Source: Favolaschia claudopus (lineage: Eukaryota > Basidiomycota > Agaricomycetes > Agaricales > Mycenaceae). From it: a stretch of DNA of 64,000 nt. Each line of letters starts with the position of its first letter. The first letter of the stretch is position 1. The position numbers were made by a program, and so were the translations under genes. The stretch spans positions 1,488,001-1,552,000 of the forward strand of contig JAWWNJ010000040.1 of NCBI GenBank assembly GCA_037176885.1. Direction: 5' to 3'. Shown here piece by piece: positions 34,501 through 45,169 of this stretch. The notes under the pieces were generated by a model. It was given only the letters and a program-made list of their open reading frames with translations. It made no database searches and was not told the DNA's origin.

Positions 34501-35255
34501 AGGAGCCGTATATGACGTCGAGATGCAACACGCCGTCTAGAGAGAGCGCGGGGAGGACTGAATACCTGGAAAAAATCTGTAAGTTGATCCCGCAATCGTA
34601 GCTGGACGACGTACTTGACTCCTCGTATGTACACATCATGCAGTCGAGCTTGTTCACTAGCCAGTGCCCAGGCCCACCCGCGTTTGGAGGTGTTGCGATT
34701 GCAGGCAGCCTCGTCGACAAATACGAGTTGCGGGGCGCGATAGGTCTGAGCCATATGTATTTCGAAATTGGTGCGGGCGTTCTCATCGCGTTGTATGGCA
34801 ACACGAGACACCTATCCGGACTATGGGTCACAATGAGATATATATTACTTAGGTGGTGAGACTCACGCGCTTCCTCGTATATCCTCGCCGCCTCAACGCC
34901 GTCCATATGGAGGTGAGCGAAGCTTCTACATTGCAGAGCTCCCGCAACTCTGCTTGCATCTCACGCAGATAGATGTCGGGAGTCCTCTCCACAAGTGCGA
35001 CCAGGAACTGTGTCATTTCTTCAATCAAAAACACGAATTTGCAAGGAAGACATAGTACTTACATCGACATCACGTTGGGGTGGTTGGTTCCCCGAGTTCG
35101 TCGCGTCGATGCCGACGAAGAATCTTCTCTACAGAGCTCAGACTGACACCCAGCTCGTGCGCCACGTCGGCTTGTTTGCGGCCGCAGAAGTAATGCAGGT
35201 AAACTACATTTGCCCGCGTGTTTTCAGGGATGTCTTTGCGGTGTCCGCGCGCCAT
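34498..35255 (-). pseudogene. truncated DDE transposase of the deleted element
   Basis: Starts at ATG 35255 with MARGHRKDIPENTRANVV and a helix-turn-helix (QADVAHELGVSLSSVEKILR). It continues across introns with FLVALVERTPDIYLREMQAE and reaches the first catalytic Asp in LVFVDEAACNRNTSKRGWAW. After YSVLPALSLDGVLHLDV the reading leaves the transposase and meets the opposite gene. The second Asp and the Glu are missing, so it cannot be active. Confidence 0.75.
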
Positions 35256-36273
35256 GAGCAACAGAGTGAGAGAGAAGAGTTGGTGAGGTCGTTGGCGACA
35301 TAATTATCGACCAAAAGGGGAGAGGTGGAGCGGAGTGGGGCTGAGAGAGACGCGGGACCAAACAACTATAGACAAAAAAACGAAGCGAAAGAGATGCCGA
35401 AACCCGTATTCTTTTTCCGAAACAGCTGTATACTTTCTCTCACGTCAACTGCGGCAACTGAGCTCCGTCGGTACAAACAATAGGACACGAGGTCGACGCG
35501 AAGGCTTGTTCTCTTGCTCAACCGCGTCTTTCCTTCCCAACTCCCCTTCTCAGTAGTAGATCTGGCAATAACATGGGAGCCCAATTTTACTAGGGTGTTT
35601 CTGCTGTCAACTCATCAAGAACTTCTCGGTGCAATCTACCGATACCTGGCTGTTTGAGCCAAAGCGGTCCACTTCTGTGGAGCACTTCAGCTACACCCTT
35701 GTTCACAAGTCGCGCAAGAGGGATTTGCGTAGCTCTACAATCTATGCCTTTGCTCATTTCGTTTGGGGACACAGTAATCAAACCATGATCTTTGCCGATC
35801 TTCAAGGTATGTAGGCAACTTCTGCCTCTTTGTTTTCCATCTCAAACTGTTCAGGAACACCTGCACTTGTTGGAAGAAAGGATGGTCTTGTCTTATTCGA
35901 TCCCATGACTCATACGGTTGGCGGGTATATTCATTCTCTTCATATATTTCTCCTGGGCTGACTAGAATTCTGATCCAGAAACAGTGGTATTGGTGACTTC
36001 GGCCTTGACAGCTATTTTGGAAACGATAGACAGTCTCGATTTTTTAGCTGAGTTCGGGCCGAGAGGTCGTAACTATGTCGTGCCAAATTTAGAATAACCT
36101 TTTCTGCTAATACCTCCTCAACAACGACCACCTAGTACAGTTACACCGTCACTGGAGACTTACAGTCATGACGAGTAGGCTGACGATCGTGTGGAGCATA
36201 TGCTGCGCTATATATCCTCGCTCAACGAGTCCAAGGCGCCCAACTATTCTACTTTTCGACCGGTTTTGACACC

Positions 36274-37753
36274 ATGCAAAACACTATTGCACCATATCTT
36301 CTTGGCGTCGGCCCTCCCCCCGCTCTCACTGGACGACAGCTCGCAGTGGCCCAATTACAGGCCTCTCTCGACAATGGCATGTTTGACCACACCCGCGACT
36401 ACGAGCAGCCTGGGGGCGACGACGATGATCCTAGCGATGAAGATCCGTCTTATCATCAATACCAGCTTCCTCCGTTCCCTCCTCACATTGTCGAAGCTCG
36501 CCAATCTCAGTTGCCATCCACTACAGCTCCCAGTCAAACTGCAGGTGTGTTACAGCCATTTGCGCATTCTGCAGGCTACTAATAAACTTCCAGACCGCGG
36601 TACCTTCATCACAGTCAAAGTCCCTATCTATGGCGAGCCAGGAAACGGAAAGAAGCGCGCCACGGTTACCACAACCCTCGTCCTCCCCTCTGACATTCCT
36701 GCCGGCGACTTTCTATCCCGGATCACAGCTCAGATGAATGTCGACCCCACATCTGCGACGTTGGGATGGAAAGAGTCTCAGGAGCGTCGCAAGGATCCAT
36801 ATCACCGTCTGTCATCCGAGGACGATGTTCGCGACGCCTTCCAGCAGCTTCTCAAGCTCCAGAGGAGCACACGTCGTCAGAAAGAGGTGATAATGGAAGT
36901 GGTTAACCTGGTAAGTCATCCGTTATCTATGGGTTCTTCGGTGTTGAGCACACTGTCTTTTGACTCTTTTCAGGAGGTGCAGCCTGATGGAAAGACGACA
37001 AAACAGGCCGAAAAACCCCCCGAGACCGCTGTTACCGCCACCGAGCTACAGCAGATTCAAAACCATCTCAAGTGCGCGGAACATCCTGGCAAAAATCGGT
37101 GGTGCTACGTGATGGGCCCGAAATCTAAGTACCCAGGCAAGCACGTCGAGATTGGAATAGATGTTATTAATCTGTGGGCTCGCTACATGGTGCGTGACAT
37201 GCAATTTCTGCTTCTCTTTTGCATTGCTGACTTTCGTCTTCAGCATGATGGCACCGCGGATCTAGAACATCCTCCCAAAATCCTCAAGCTTGACGAGCTT
37301 GCAGAGCGTGGCCGTGCTCGCGAGGAGCGTAGTCGTAACCGCGGACAAACTACCATGCCCCCCATCCACGTCCATCTTGGCAACTCCGAGTCCGCCGATA
37401 CTGTCCTTCGCGATGCCAATAGCGTCAAACGTCGACGTGAGGACGAGTCATCAGATGAATCTGATGAAGACGAGGACGTCCTCCTTGTCTCCGACGTGCT
37501 GCGCGCTCTCGATGAAAAGTACCCCGCTCTCAAATACTTCCAATATGCTGAGAGCCTGGGGGAACAAGGCATTGTCTATGCCAACAGCATTGCCGACTTC
37601 GATACCAAGTTCTACAAAACCGACGTTGGGATGGCAGCCGGTGCCGTGGGTAACTTCGTGCGCAAGGCAAGTAAGATGGTCGCCGCCGCGAAGAAACGCA
37701 AGGGGAAGAAGCGGGCTAGGGTTGTGGAGAACGAAAGCGACAAGGAGAACTAA
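36274..37753 (+). CDS. accessory protein of the 3.2-kb transposon (copy 2)
   Basis: The mirror image of the gene at 31915-33394, with the same four exons (about 36274-36544, 36594-36910, 36974-37189 and 37244-37753) and the same predicted 437 residues as far as I can compare. The frame remains open although the neighbouring transposase in this copy is frameshifted. Function unknown. Confidence 0.8.
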
Positions 37754-37905
37754 TTTATTTCACGCTGTGTATGTTATCGCCGCCTCTATAACCTGTAGAT
37801 ACTGTATCTCTACTAGTTTTCTGTATATTTGTATACTCGTACTACTTGTTCATATAATGTCTTGCCGTCCTACTCGTGTATTGACACAACTACCGGTACA
37901 ACAAC

Positions 37906-39089
37906 CTATACAACATATCCGCAATCCCTGAACCACCCTTCGATGTTCTCTGGGGTCATCGTCTCATGAGCAGCTTCCCACAGAGTTGCGATGGGGTCGC
38001 AACCATCACGCCCTTCCATTGAGCTGAGAACATCGTCCCGGTTGCGGCGGATCCAATATTTCATGCATGAAAACCCTTCTTCGCATGGATTGAAGTCGGG
38101 AGAGTATGGTGACAAATAAATGAGTCGACGCCCGCTGTAGATCAAATTCAGTTGGTTGGCAATCAAGAGGATATATCCTACGCACCGTCCCTCGACCATC
38201 TCACGAATCCCATCAAAATGATGAACACTTGCGTTGTCCATGACGAGAACAGAGTTGTCCTGTGGAAAGGGATTCATGCGGTCAAGGAGAACATCGAGAT
38301 AGTTGCGGAACTCTACGGCGGTCCAGGATCGAGTCAACACATCAAAGTGAAGTATGCCATCGAGGCAAATTGCCGGAAGAACAGAATAACTATACATATC
38401 AGCAGGCACGTAGCGCTGACAAGAGCAGAAACACATACCGGATGCCTCGGACAAAAAAATCATGCCGCCGCGCTCGCATTCCAATGGGGGCCCATGCCAT
38501 CTGCCGCCGCGTTGTATGTCGATTGCAAGCTGCGTCGTCTAGGAAAACAAATCTTCGAGGTGGGTGTTGTCCAACTTCACATTGAAACCCAAGCCGTTTG
38601 TTTTCCTCAGCTTCGAGTGCAGTTCGAGATATCTAAGGATATACCCATGTCAGCGGCACGAAACTCTTAGCAATTTTACTTACATGAACCCGAACATAAC
38701 CCATTCGCAAAAGGGCGTCACGGATGGTGGTTTTAGCGACGTCAAGTCCCGTGGCTTCGTACAAACATTCCTGTAGCTCGAAAAGATAGATGTCGGGGGG
38801 TTCTCGCAACAAGACCCTCAAGATACTTCTCAAAGGGTCAAATACGAAGGGTATTGAGAAGACCACAGACCGCGACATCAAAAGATGTAAGAATGCGGGG
38901 TCGTCCAAGCTGCAGAGGAATTCGGACGTGGTCCCCAGTGGTCCGCCACGTTCGGATGATGCGGTATATGGTTCGCTCGCTGATGTCGGTAGCTGCAGCA
39001 ATGTCTGGGACAGACATATGGGCCGACATTGTGGTGATGAGCTGTTTCTGCTCCTTAGGTATGTGGCGGCGGTTTCCTCGTCGTATCAT
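37906..39089 (-). pseudogene. DDE transposase of copy 2, frameshifted by one C
   Basis: Same five-exon structure as 30580-31762 read on the minus strand. At about 38800-38805 it has six C's (minus strand) where copy 1 has five, in the codons for ARTPDIY, so the frame shifts in exon 2 before all three catalytic residues. Otherwise the copy is intact. Either a lesion or a homopolymer error. Confidence 0.75.
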
Positions 39090-39433
39090 GGTGAGAGTGA
39101 GGAGAGTATACTGTGTATTGGCGGGGAACGCTCGTCGTCATGATGGAGCTGAGCTGTAGCTAAAAATAATTATATGACAGGTCTGCCGGGAGTTGCCGAA
39201 CTCAGCTCGAAAATCGAAAATGTCTATCGTTTCCAAAATAGCTGGAAGGAATCAACTCCTTTATTCAAGACCATAGCTGTGGCGATGTTTGTAATCGACT
39301 TGCCATGGATGAAGTCGCGCCCTTGATTTTTGACACCTCCAGTAATGAAGAACAAGAAGAAGAACAAGACAACTCACCATCTCCGGGTGACGCTGACTCA
39401 GCCAATGGAGAGGGAGAAGACAGTGTTGATTAG

Positions 39434-41472
39434 CTGAAAGATTAGATATTTCTGAGCTCTAAAATAAATTCTTACACCGTACAATACATGATTGATTTTA
39501 ATGCATTGACTGGTACAATATCGATGGCATCACACCAGACCTCGCTATTTTTTGGTGCAAATCTCTGACAGTAACTGTTGTTGATAACTCTACTCATATA
39601 GCTTGCCAGAAAAAGTCAGACTGGAGTCGTTTGAGAAGGAGGCGGAAGAAAGGAAAGGATTGGCCTGAGTTCTCGAGAGGGAGGATGTGTAAGCAAGCCA
39701 TTAATATATTGGGCGTGAACTCCGAAATGGAGCTCGCTGCACTCCGCCCGAAGACGAAGAAGCCGAGGCAGCCCCTACGCAACTAAAGAATACAGAACAA
39801 ATCCGTAGCTACGTGAGTGCGCAGGAAATAGCAAAACTAACTAGGGATGGGTGGGTGGGCACGAAAAAAGAGGGGTATGACGGCGACGGGGGGGACAAGA
39901 CTAGAAGCGGGGAAGGAGACTCGAGGTCATGGAGGGGGAGGGGCTGGAGAAGAGAAGGTCTCAAAGAGACGGAGTCACCGAGCCAAAGGCGCGATGCGGA
40001 GGCGGGCGAGACGAAAAGAATGAGGAGACACGTGACTGATGGGTGATCGCTTTAGCCAATCCCTTCAGTCTGTCCAGACCACCTAGGATTGGCCTGAGTT
40101 GTCGAGAGGGAGAGATGTGTAAGCAAGCCATTGATATATTGGGCGTGAACTCCGAAATGGAGCTCGCTGCACTCCGCCCGAAGACGAAGGAGCCGAGGCA
40201 GCCCAAAACCAACAGCTCACCCTGAAGCAGCCAAAGGTGGGCGAAATACAGGGGGAAGCGCCACAGGCTCCACAAGAACAGGGAAGAGACGGACAGCAAT
40301 GGGGAGGCGAGAGGGGAGGGAGGGGGAGGGGGAGGAAGGGGTGCTAGGAACGCACAATGTCGACAGAGGGGAGAGAGACAGCGACGCGGGCAGGACGGGT
40401 ACCGGACTTGGGGAGGGGCCAGTGCGGATACAACTTCGAAAGTGTGAGCCAGCGGAGAGTCCTCTGTCGGTGCTGGAGAGCCTGAGCTGTGTTTAACTGG
40501 TTGAGCGGATACCATGAGATCACAGAGGAGGAGACACCTACGCGGATCTAACCTTCTTACAATGTACATGACCTATCGTAGCTGAGCTCTACACAACGTC
40601 TCTTATTAGATGGGCCTGACATTCGAAGCAATGGAGTCGAGTGTGGAGGAGAGGGGTATGGCGGCGGGGGTATCGCAGAAGAAGGAAGAAACTGGAGAGT
40701 GAGAGTGACCAAGCGAAAGCAAAAACCTCCAAAGTACTGTCGAAGTCACTCCAGAGGGCTCAAAGTACTCCGAAGCTACTCGCAGCCCGGGAACACCCTC
40801 TGAAGGTGCTCCAAAGGGACGGCGAAAATTCAAAAGTCCTTCGAAGCCTCGGTTGGACAACGCCCCCTTCGAAGCTACTTCGAAGGCCTTTGGACGACTT
40901 TGAAGCCCTATAGGCGGCTTTCTCCCCATTTGTGCTATTATTCTTACAGTTCCCAAAAAATATAATGAAGTTCATGAATTTTTACAACTAATACAACATG
41001 TTTGAGTACAGAACAGGCAGCAGCGATGGGTACAAAAGCTTGGCAATAAGATAAAATAATCAGCGCGAAGTCCATGAATAAACAAGAGCGAGACTCACCA
41101 TTTGACGTTGAGGGAATGCTATAGCTAAGAGGCAAGAGAATGGAGTGAATTAATGAACACAAAGGGACCAAACTTGACTCACGACGATAAAGTTTCTGTG
41201 AGAATCTGTGCAGCATGCTTGTCAGAAAACAGGAAGGAAAGTGATCGTGTGGGACCCACCCGAGCGGTTGAGTAGAGCACGGAAGCTGCGCATAAAAAAA
41301 ATAAGCATAAAAACATGCCACAGGGCGTATGCACTCACGAAGGCTCTACACACGAGACATACAGCGCAACGCAAACGAGTCTGATGGGATGTCAGTGAAA
41401 CAAAAGGAAATAACGGCAAAGACTCACAAAAACAGCTGCTCGACCGTGATTGAGCAGCGATAGCCGAAGGTG
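39434..41472. other. spacer with a direct repeat and TCGAAG-rich sequence
   Basis: No gene is firmly supported. A segment of about 120 bp at 39656-39774 is repeated with few changes at 40085-40204. G-rich low-complexity sequence lies at 39880-39990 and 40296-40345. CTTCGAAG and CTCCAAAG words are frequent at 40720-40910. From 41460 down to 40980 several minus-strand GT-AG pairs are spaced like introns, described separately. Confidence 0.45.
40980..41460 (-). other. possible spliced transcript with very short exons
   Basis: On the minus strand at least four GTGAGT donors (near 41427, 41337, 41182 and 41097) alternate with pyrimidine-rich AG acceptors at intron-like distances, bracketing exons of only 25-70 bp. 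The exons give no convincing protein. It could be a non-coding transcript or the remains of a multi-intron gene. Confidence 0.25.
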
Positions 41473-41481
41473 GGTTAGAAT

Positions 41482-42411
41482 TAGTCTCTCGTAGACAGAC
41501 GCTCTAGTATCTTGTGTCTCGTACCTCGACAGATATAGAGTCTGTTACTTACCGCGGGGGTCCGACCGGAGTACGTTCTTATTACATAATCTGTCAGAAG
41601 TTTCATCACGTGCTGCATACAGTGGCGGCAAAATCTGATGTCACCCCCAAAAAAGGAAATTTCCATCAAACTGCCTCTAATCTGCCCTTGCCATCGCCGT
41701 CTGGGGGCGACAAGGGCACAGATCCATTGGCACGGCAAATACACTGCGTGTGTAGGCAAGATTGAGAAAGATAGGTACATTCATTGAGGAGAACTGGGCC
41801 AAATATGGTTGAAAGGTCTTGCCCAAAAAGTGTCAATTTTCGAGGTATTCTAAGATGGAAAAGGGGTGCATGTACATCAAATCTATGTCTTATATGCACT
41901 GTGAAAGGTCCGACCACAGAAAACATGGCACAGAAAAGGGAACGAGTTGAGTTGATGGAAATTTCCTTTTTTGGGGGTGACATCAGATTTTGCCGCCACT
42001 GTACGTGTTGCCTGGCTCAGGCCTGTTTCCTGCTGCAGTTGTGCTGCAGAGCGACGTATCTCCTCTCGGGTACTCTTTCCGAGTCGTTATATGCACTGTC
42101 AAGCCGAATCCACATCCAGGAGCTGATCAAAAGATGCTGTTTACAGTACCTAGATCTAAAAAAAACGTTATATATGTATGAGGTAAGTACTCCAGTAAAT
42201 CACAAAGTTTGGCAAAAGTGCTCTCTTAGGTTGCTCTTAGGCTCGAATTCAACTCGAATGATATGACTATGGCCCGACCTTTGCCGTGCATGGCCGTACA
42301 AGGCCGTACGTCAACCCCACCTCAACGTGGCAGATGCACGTGGCCCAATTGTTGACAGATTATGTAATAAGGGTGCACTCCGGTCGGACCCCCGCGGTAA
42401 CTACTAGACTA
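41482..42411. mobile_element. Mutator-like MITE, copy A, carrying a nested MITE
   Basis: Termini are TAGTCT and AGACTA, with longer subterminal inverted repeats containing TTACCGCGGGGGTCCGACCG. The 9-bp GGTTAGAAT is duplicated at 41473-41481 and 42412-42420, the length typical of Mutator-like elements. Subtracting the nested element and its TA (384 bp) leaves 546 bp, exactly the length of copy B at 54237-54782. Confidence 0.88.
41620..42001. mobile_element. TA-flanked MITE nested in Mutator-like copy A
   Basis: Ends are CAGTGGCGGCAAAATCTGAT and its inverse, with about 50 bp of inverted match. TA flanks lie at 41618-41619 and 42002-42003. Copy B of the host element has the empty site (GCTGCA-TA-CGTGTTG, on its minus strand), which proves both the insertion and the TA duplication. 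No coding content. Confidence 0.92.
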
Positions 42412-42420
42412 GGTTAGAAT

Positions 42421-42549
42421 AGAGCATATTAGCAAACGGTGAAAAGTATTTTGTACTTGTTTCTCGACCAATCAGCGGCCATAAAAGTGTGGAGCAGCCA
42501 ATCAGAGCCTGGTGCAAAATACTTTTCACCAGTTGCTGATATGCTCCTA
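42421..42549. mobile_element. small foldback element
   Basis: GAGCATATTAGCAAACGGTG and GAAAAGTATTTTG near 42422-42455 are repeated inverted at about 42510-42547 with a few mismatches. The loop holds CAATCAG words. A non-coding miniature foldback about 129 bp long. Confidence 0.55.
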
Positions 42550-42748
42550 ATTTGCATTCATGTTGATCTGAAAGGTGGTGAGTAAAGGAAAGACGAGGCA
42601 CGTATACTCACATTAGAATTAGCAATCAGCGATACGAACAGTCAATAGCAAGTTTCAATGATGTGCAACTGAGGGAGCTGTCAAAGACGTGAGCAAAGCC
42701 GTCGCTCGCGAAACAAAGGTTAAGTACCTTGGCTTGGCATGGTATCCG

Positions 42749-44735
42749 TCATTCAGAGGATGGGGAAGAAGCAGCCGCGCGACAAGCCGCACGACGATTG
42801 CGGACGCGCGTGGCAGGGGACTCTGCGCCTTCTTCGTCGCCAGAATCATCGGAATCGTCGTCAGCGACACCAAATACGCCGCTAATTGTGTTGTCAGGGA
42901 AGATCGTGAAACATTGAAAGAGAAACTCACTTCTGAAGCCACTCGAGGGTTTCTACAGCCCATGGGTCCGTTTCGTCGGCCTCAAATAACGCCAGGACAT
43001 TGTCGAACATCTTGTCATATTTGTAGGAGCCGTCCTTCTCCGTCCATTCGCTTGTCGAGATCATGGTTCGGGCCTGAATGCGATAAATTGCAGCAGCAAG
43101 AAGAGGGAGGGATTGCTTACTTGAGCGCATGCGTAGCCAAGCATTCGAGGGGTCACTTTGAATTGTCCGTGGCCGTTAGCGTGACAGATTTTGGGGATCT
43201 TCGTACAGCCATCGATTGCGGAGCTAGGCGTCGTCCATGTGTGCCGCAAGACCTGCATGATATCAGATAATCAGAGAATGAATGCGACTATGAGAAAGGT
43301 ACGAACAGGCCCCCGGTCACTACCTATTAGGTTCGTCACATTGTCGCCCGAAATTTGGGCTGATTTACTCTATGATTTTCGCCCTCAAACAGACTGATTT
43401 ACTCTATTTTGTGACGAACATCTGGGGGTGATTTCGGATTTTTTGCGGCTGGATCCCCCAAAGGACAGTTGTTTAGCCTTTTCTGAAGCAAATTTGAGCT
43501 TGAAACCGCTCAGAATCATCCAATTTCGGTTTATTTTTGCTGCTTGACGCTCGAGATCTGTCTTGCAATTTGCTTGTAATTCCCCAGACCGACTTCAGGT
43601 CTCAAAAATTTCTCGCGCTCCGCGCAATTTACTCTATCTGCGACAGACATTGGGCAGTTTCCGCTTGATTTACACTATTTTTGCGACGAAGGTACGAGGT
43701 TTTCAAGACGTTGATTTACTCTATCTGTGACGAACCTAATAGGTAGTGACCGGGGGCCTGTACGAACGCACCCGCAAGATAAATTGACTACAGAATAAAC
43801 CGTTCTCCGGGTCGTCTGGGTTGAACGAGTTTTCGGCATAAAAGCACGACGGCCACGCGTCGGATGCTCCTGTGAGAGCAGGCTTTTTTTCAATGGTTTT
43901 GCCTTTCATCAGGGCTTTCAGCGCTCTGTACTGGTGGTGTTAGCGCTGTTTGGGAGTCGATCATCACATACTTTTTCGCCGCAGGTGTGGGGGTAGGCTC
44001 TGAGTCGTCGGTAGGGGTAGTAAGTTCATTAATTTGGATGCGGATGGGCCAAGGAATGATAGCATTCCGGAGCATAGGGTGGTTAAGACCTCGATTGGAC
44101 TTGGACTCAGTTCTAGGGATGTTGGGGACGAGGGATTGACGCGGGTCCTCAAGGACGTAGTTTGAGTTCGTGCTTGAGATTGGTTGTGTCGGTTTGGCGT
44201 GCACCGGCGGCTGCACCACGAAACTAACATCATAGAGTTAATGAGAGAGTTAGAGGGAAAAAAACAGCACACGCACGCGAGAGATAAGCTCAGCCCAATC
44301 ATTCTTGTCTTTATGAAACTCGCGGACAACCTCCAAACATTCCGGGGAGATTGAGAACATCTCTTTGAAGGCCTTGACATGCTTTTCTTGCTCCCGGCGT
44401 TCTCTGGAGGTAACATGAGTGAGGATCACCAGAAGCGAGTCAGGAACGTACTTGTCGGGGATCGTAATGGTGTTACATGCATCGACGGTGGTTTTTTTGC
44501 CCCGGAGGTCCTCAGATCCATAGAAGAGAACCGTTCCGATGTCCAAATAAGGTGAGACGGCGCGAGGGAAGTATCGAGCGCACGACAACAGCTTTGCGAG
44601 TGGTGTCTTGCTTGCCCTGCGACATTGTAAGTGAGAAAGACATCGCAGACCGCTTTGAGAAGTGTCACATCGCGTCGCGTTTCAGTTTCTTGTGAGGAGC
44701 AGCCTCAAAGACGTTGCTGGCAAGGGGGTGTCGGG
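42749..44735 (-). CDS. DUF6698-domain gene, start not found
   Basis: DUF6698 is a multicopy mushroom family of unknown function. Exons read on minus: from about 44735 to 44669 (KKLKRDAM), 44616-44277 (KLLSCARYFPRAVSPYLDIG, then EKHVKAFKEMF), 44223-43972 (ESKSNRGLNHPMLRNAIIPW), 43925-43772 (ASDAWPSCFYAENSFNPDDP, GLFCSQFILR), 43252-43121 (VLRHTWTTPSSAIDG, VTPRMLGYACAQ), 43073-42931 (ARTMISTSEWTEKDG, ETLEWLQ) and 42881-42749 (acidic GVADDDSDDSGDEEGAES, then Arg-rich). Order and motifs fit the family. Upstream of the first listed exon the frame meets a stop at about 44742 and no AT-start is convincing, so the 5' end may be lost. The 519-bp intron between 43771 and 43253 contains a MITE but keeps its splice sites. 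Internal frames are all open. Confidence 0.75.
43307..43759. mobile_element. hAT-like MITE in a DUF6698 intron
   Basis: Inverted ends begin AGGCCCCCGGTCACTACCTA and match for more than 30 bp. The octamer GTACGAAC is duplicated at 43299-43306 and 43760-43767. The insertion lies 12 bp inside the 5' splice site and leaves donor and acceptor intact. The pre-insertion intron would have been about 58 bp, like its neighbours. Confidence 0.88.
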
Positions 44736-44742
44736 ATTAAAA

Positions 44743-45169
44743 TTTCGTACCGTGGGAGGGAGGGGGGGGTCCCCAGGAGGTCCGAAAAAAATTTCTTGTG
44801 TCTAGTACTCAAAAGCTTCCAGGAGCTCAGAGTATACTTCTAATTCACTTTTAGCTTGTATGAGGGTTAGATCTGGGCCCATGAGACCCTCAAATGGACA
44901 AAGCGGGTGTGATCGTCCAGATTTGGACAGCTTTCCCACCTTCAACTGACTGTATAACAGTGTTAAAGCCTCCCATGCCTTGGGTTTTCTTCAGTTCTCA
45001 AAGAATACAAAACTCAACTCTCATGTATTCTGACCACCCTCAAATAACTTACGGTGACTTGGCCCAGAACTAAATCAACTCATGTTCCTGGCACATCAAT
45101 TACATGAATGACAGTCAAATGTCTTGACTTGAGACTCCCAGATATCTCAAGGGCGCCATTACAGGCATT
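44743..45169. other. unassigned spacer
   Basis: G-rich sequence at 44753-44785 followed by AT-richer sequence without an open frame or repeat that I recognise. Confidence 0.4.

Larger units (their letters stand above)
33940..35428. mobile_element. 1.5-kb internally deleted relative of the two-gene transposon
   Basis: The inverted ends begin CAGCTGTTTCGGAAAAAGAA and match for about 70 bp with one visible mismatch. TA flanks lie at 33938-33939 and 35429-35430. The element keeps the 5' parts of two convergent genes: transposase on minus from the right end and a second gene on plus from the left end. Their 3' halves are missing, so a single internal deletion explains both. Confidence 0.85.
36009..39244. 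mobile_element. 3.2-kb two-gene DNA transposon, copy 2 (inverted)
   Basis: Near-identical to 30425-33659 but in reverse orientation and 1 bp longer. Flanks are GA at 36007-36008 and GA at 39245-39246, a 2-bp duplication that is not TA. It lies inside an alpha-kinase exon. Small differences from copy 1 include one base in an inverted end and one extra C in the transposase. Confidence 0.92.
35594..39433 (+). pseudogene. alpha-kinase gene split by transposon copy 2
   Basis: Alpha-kinases (MHCK/EF2K type) are atypical protein kinases expanded in some mushrooms. Exon 35594-35806 contains STVEHF-like [18 protein letters not shown], then [20 protein letters not shown] and LQG. Exon 35855-35924 reads TPALVGRKDGLVLFDPMTHT. 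The third exon (35979-36008) gives NSGIGDFGLE and is interrupted at 36009. It resumes at 39247 with [20 protein letters not shown] and an acidic tail, stopping at 39431-39433. The DxQG, GDFG and the HxxxC...C zinc-site pattern are family signatures. The upstream half of the kinase domain is not visible; sequence before 35594 looks like an intron end. With the 3.2-kb insert removed plus one GA, codons join in frame. Confidence 0.8.

Noticed and set aside
33939..35430. the 1.5-kb element as an independent autonomous transposon
   Set aside because: The transposase lacks its second Asp and its Glu, so it cannot act alone.
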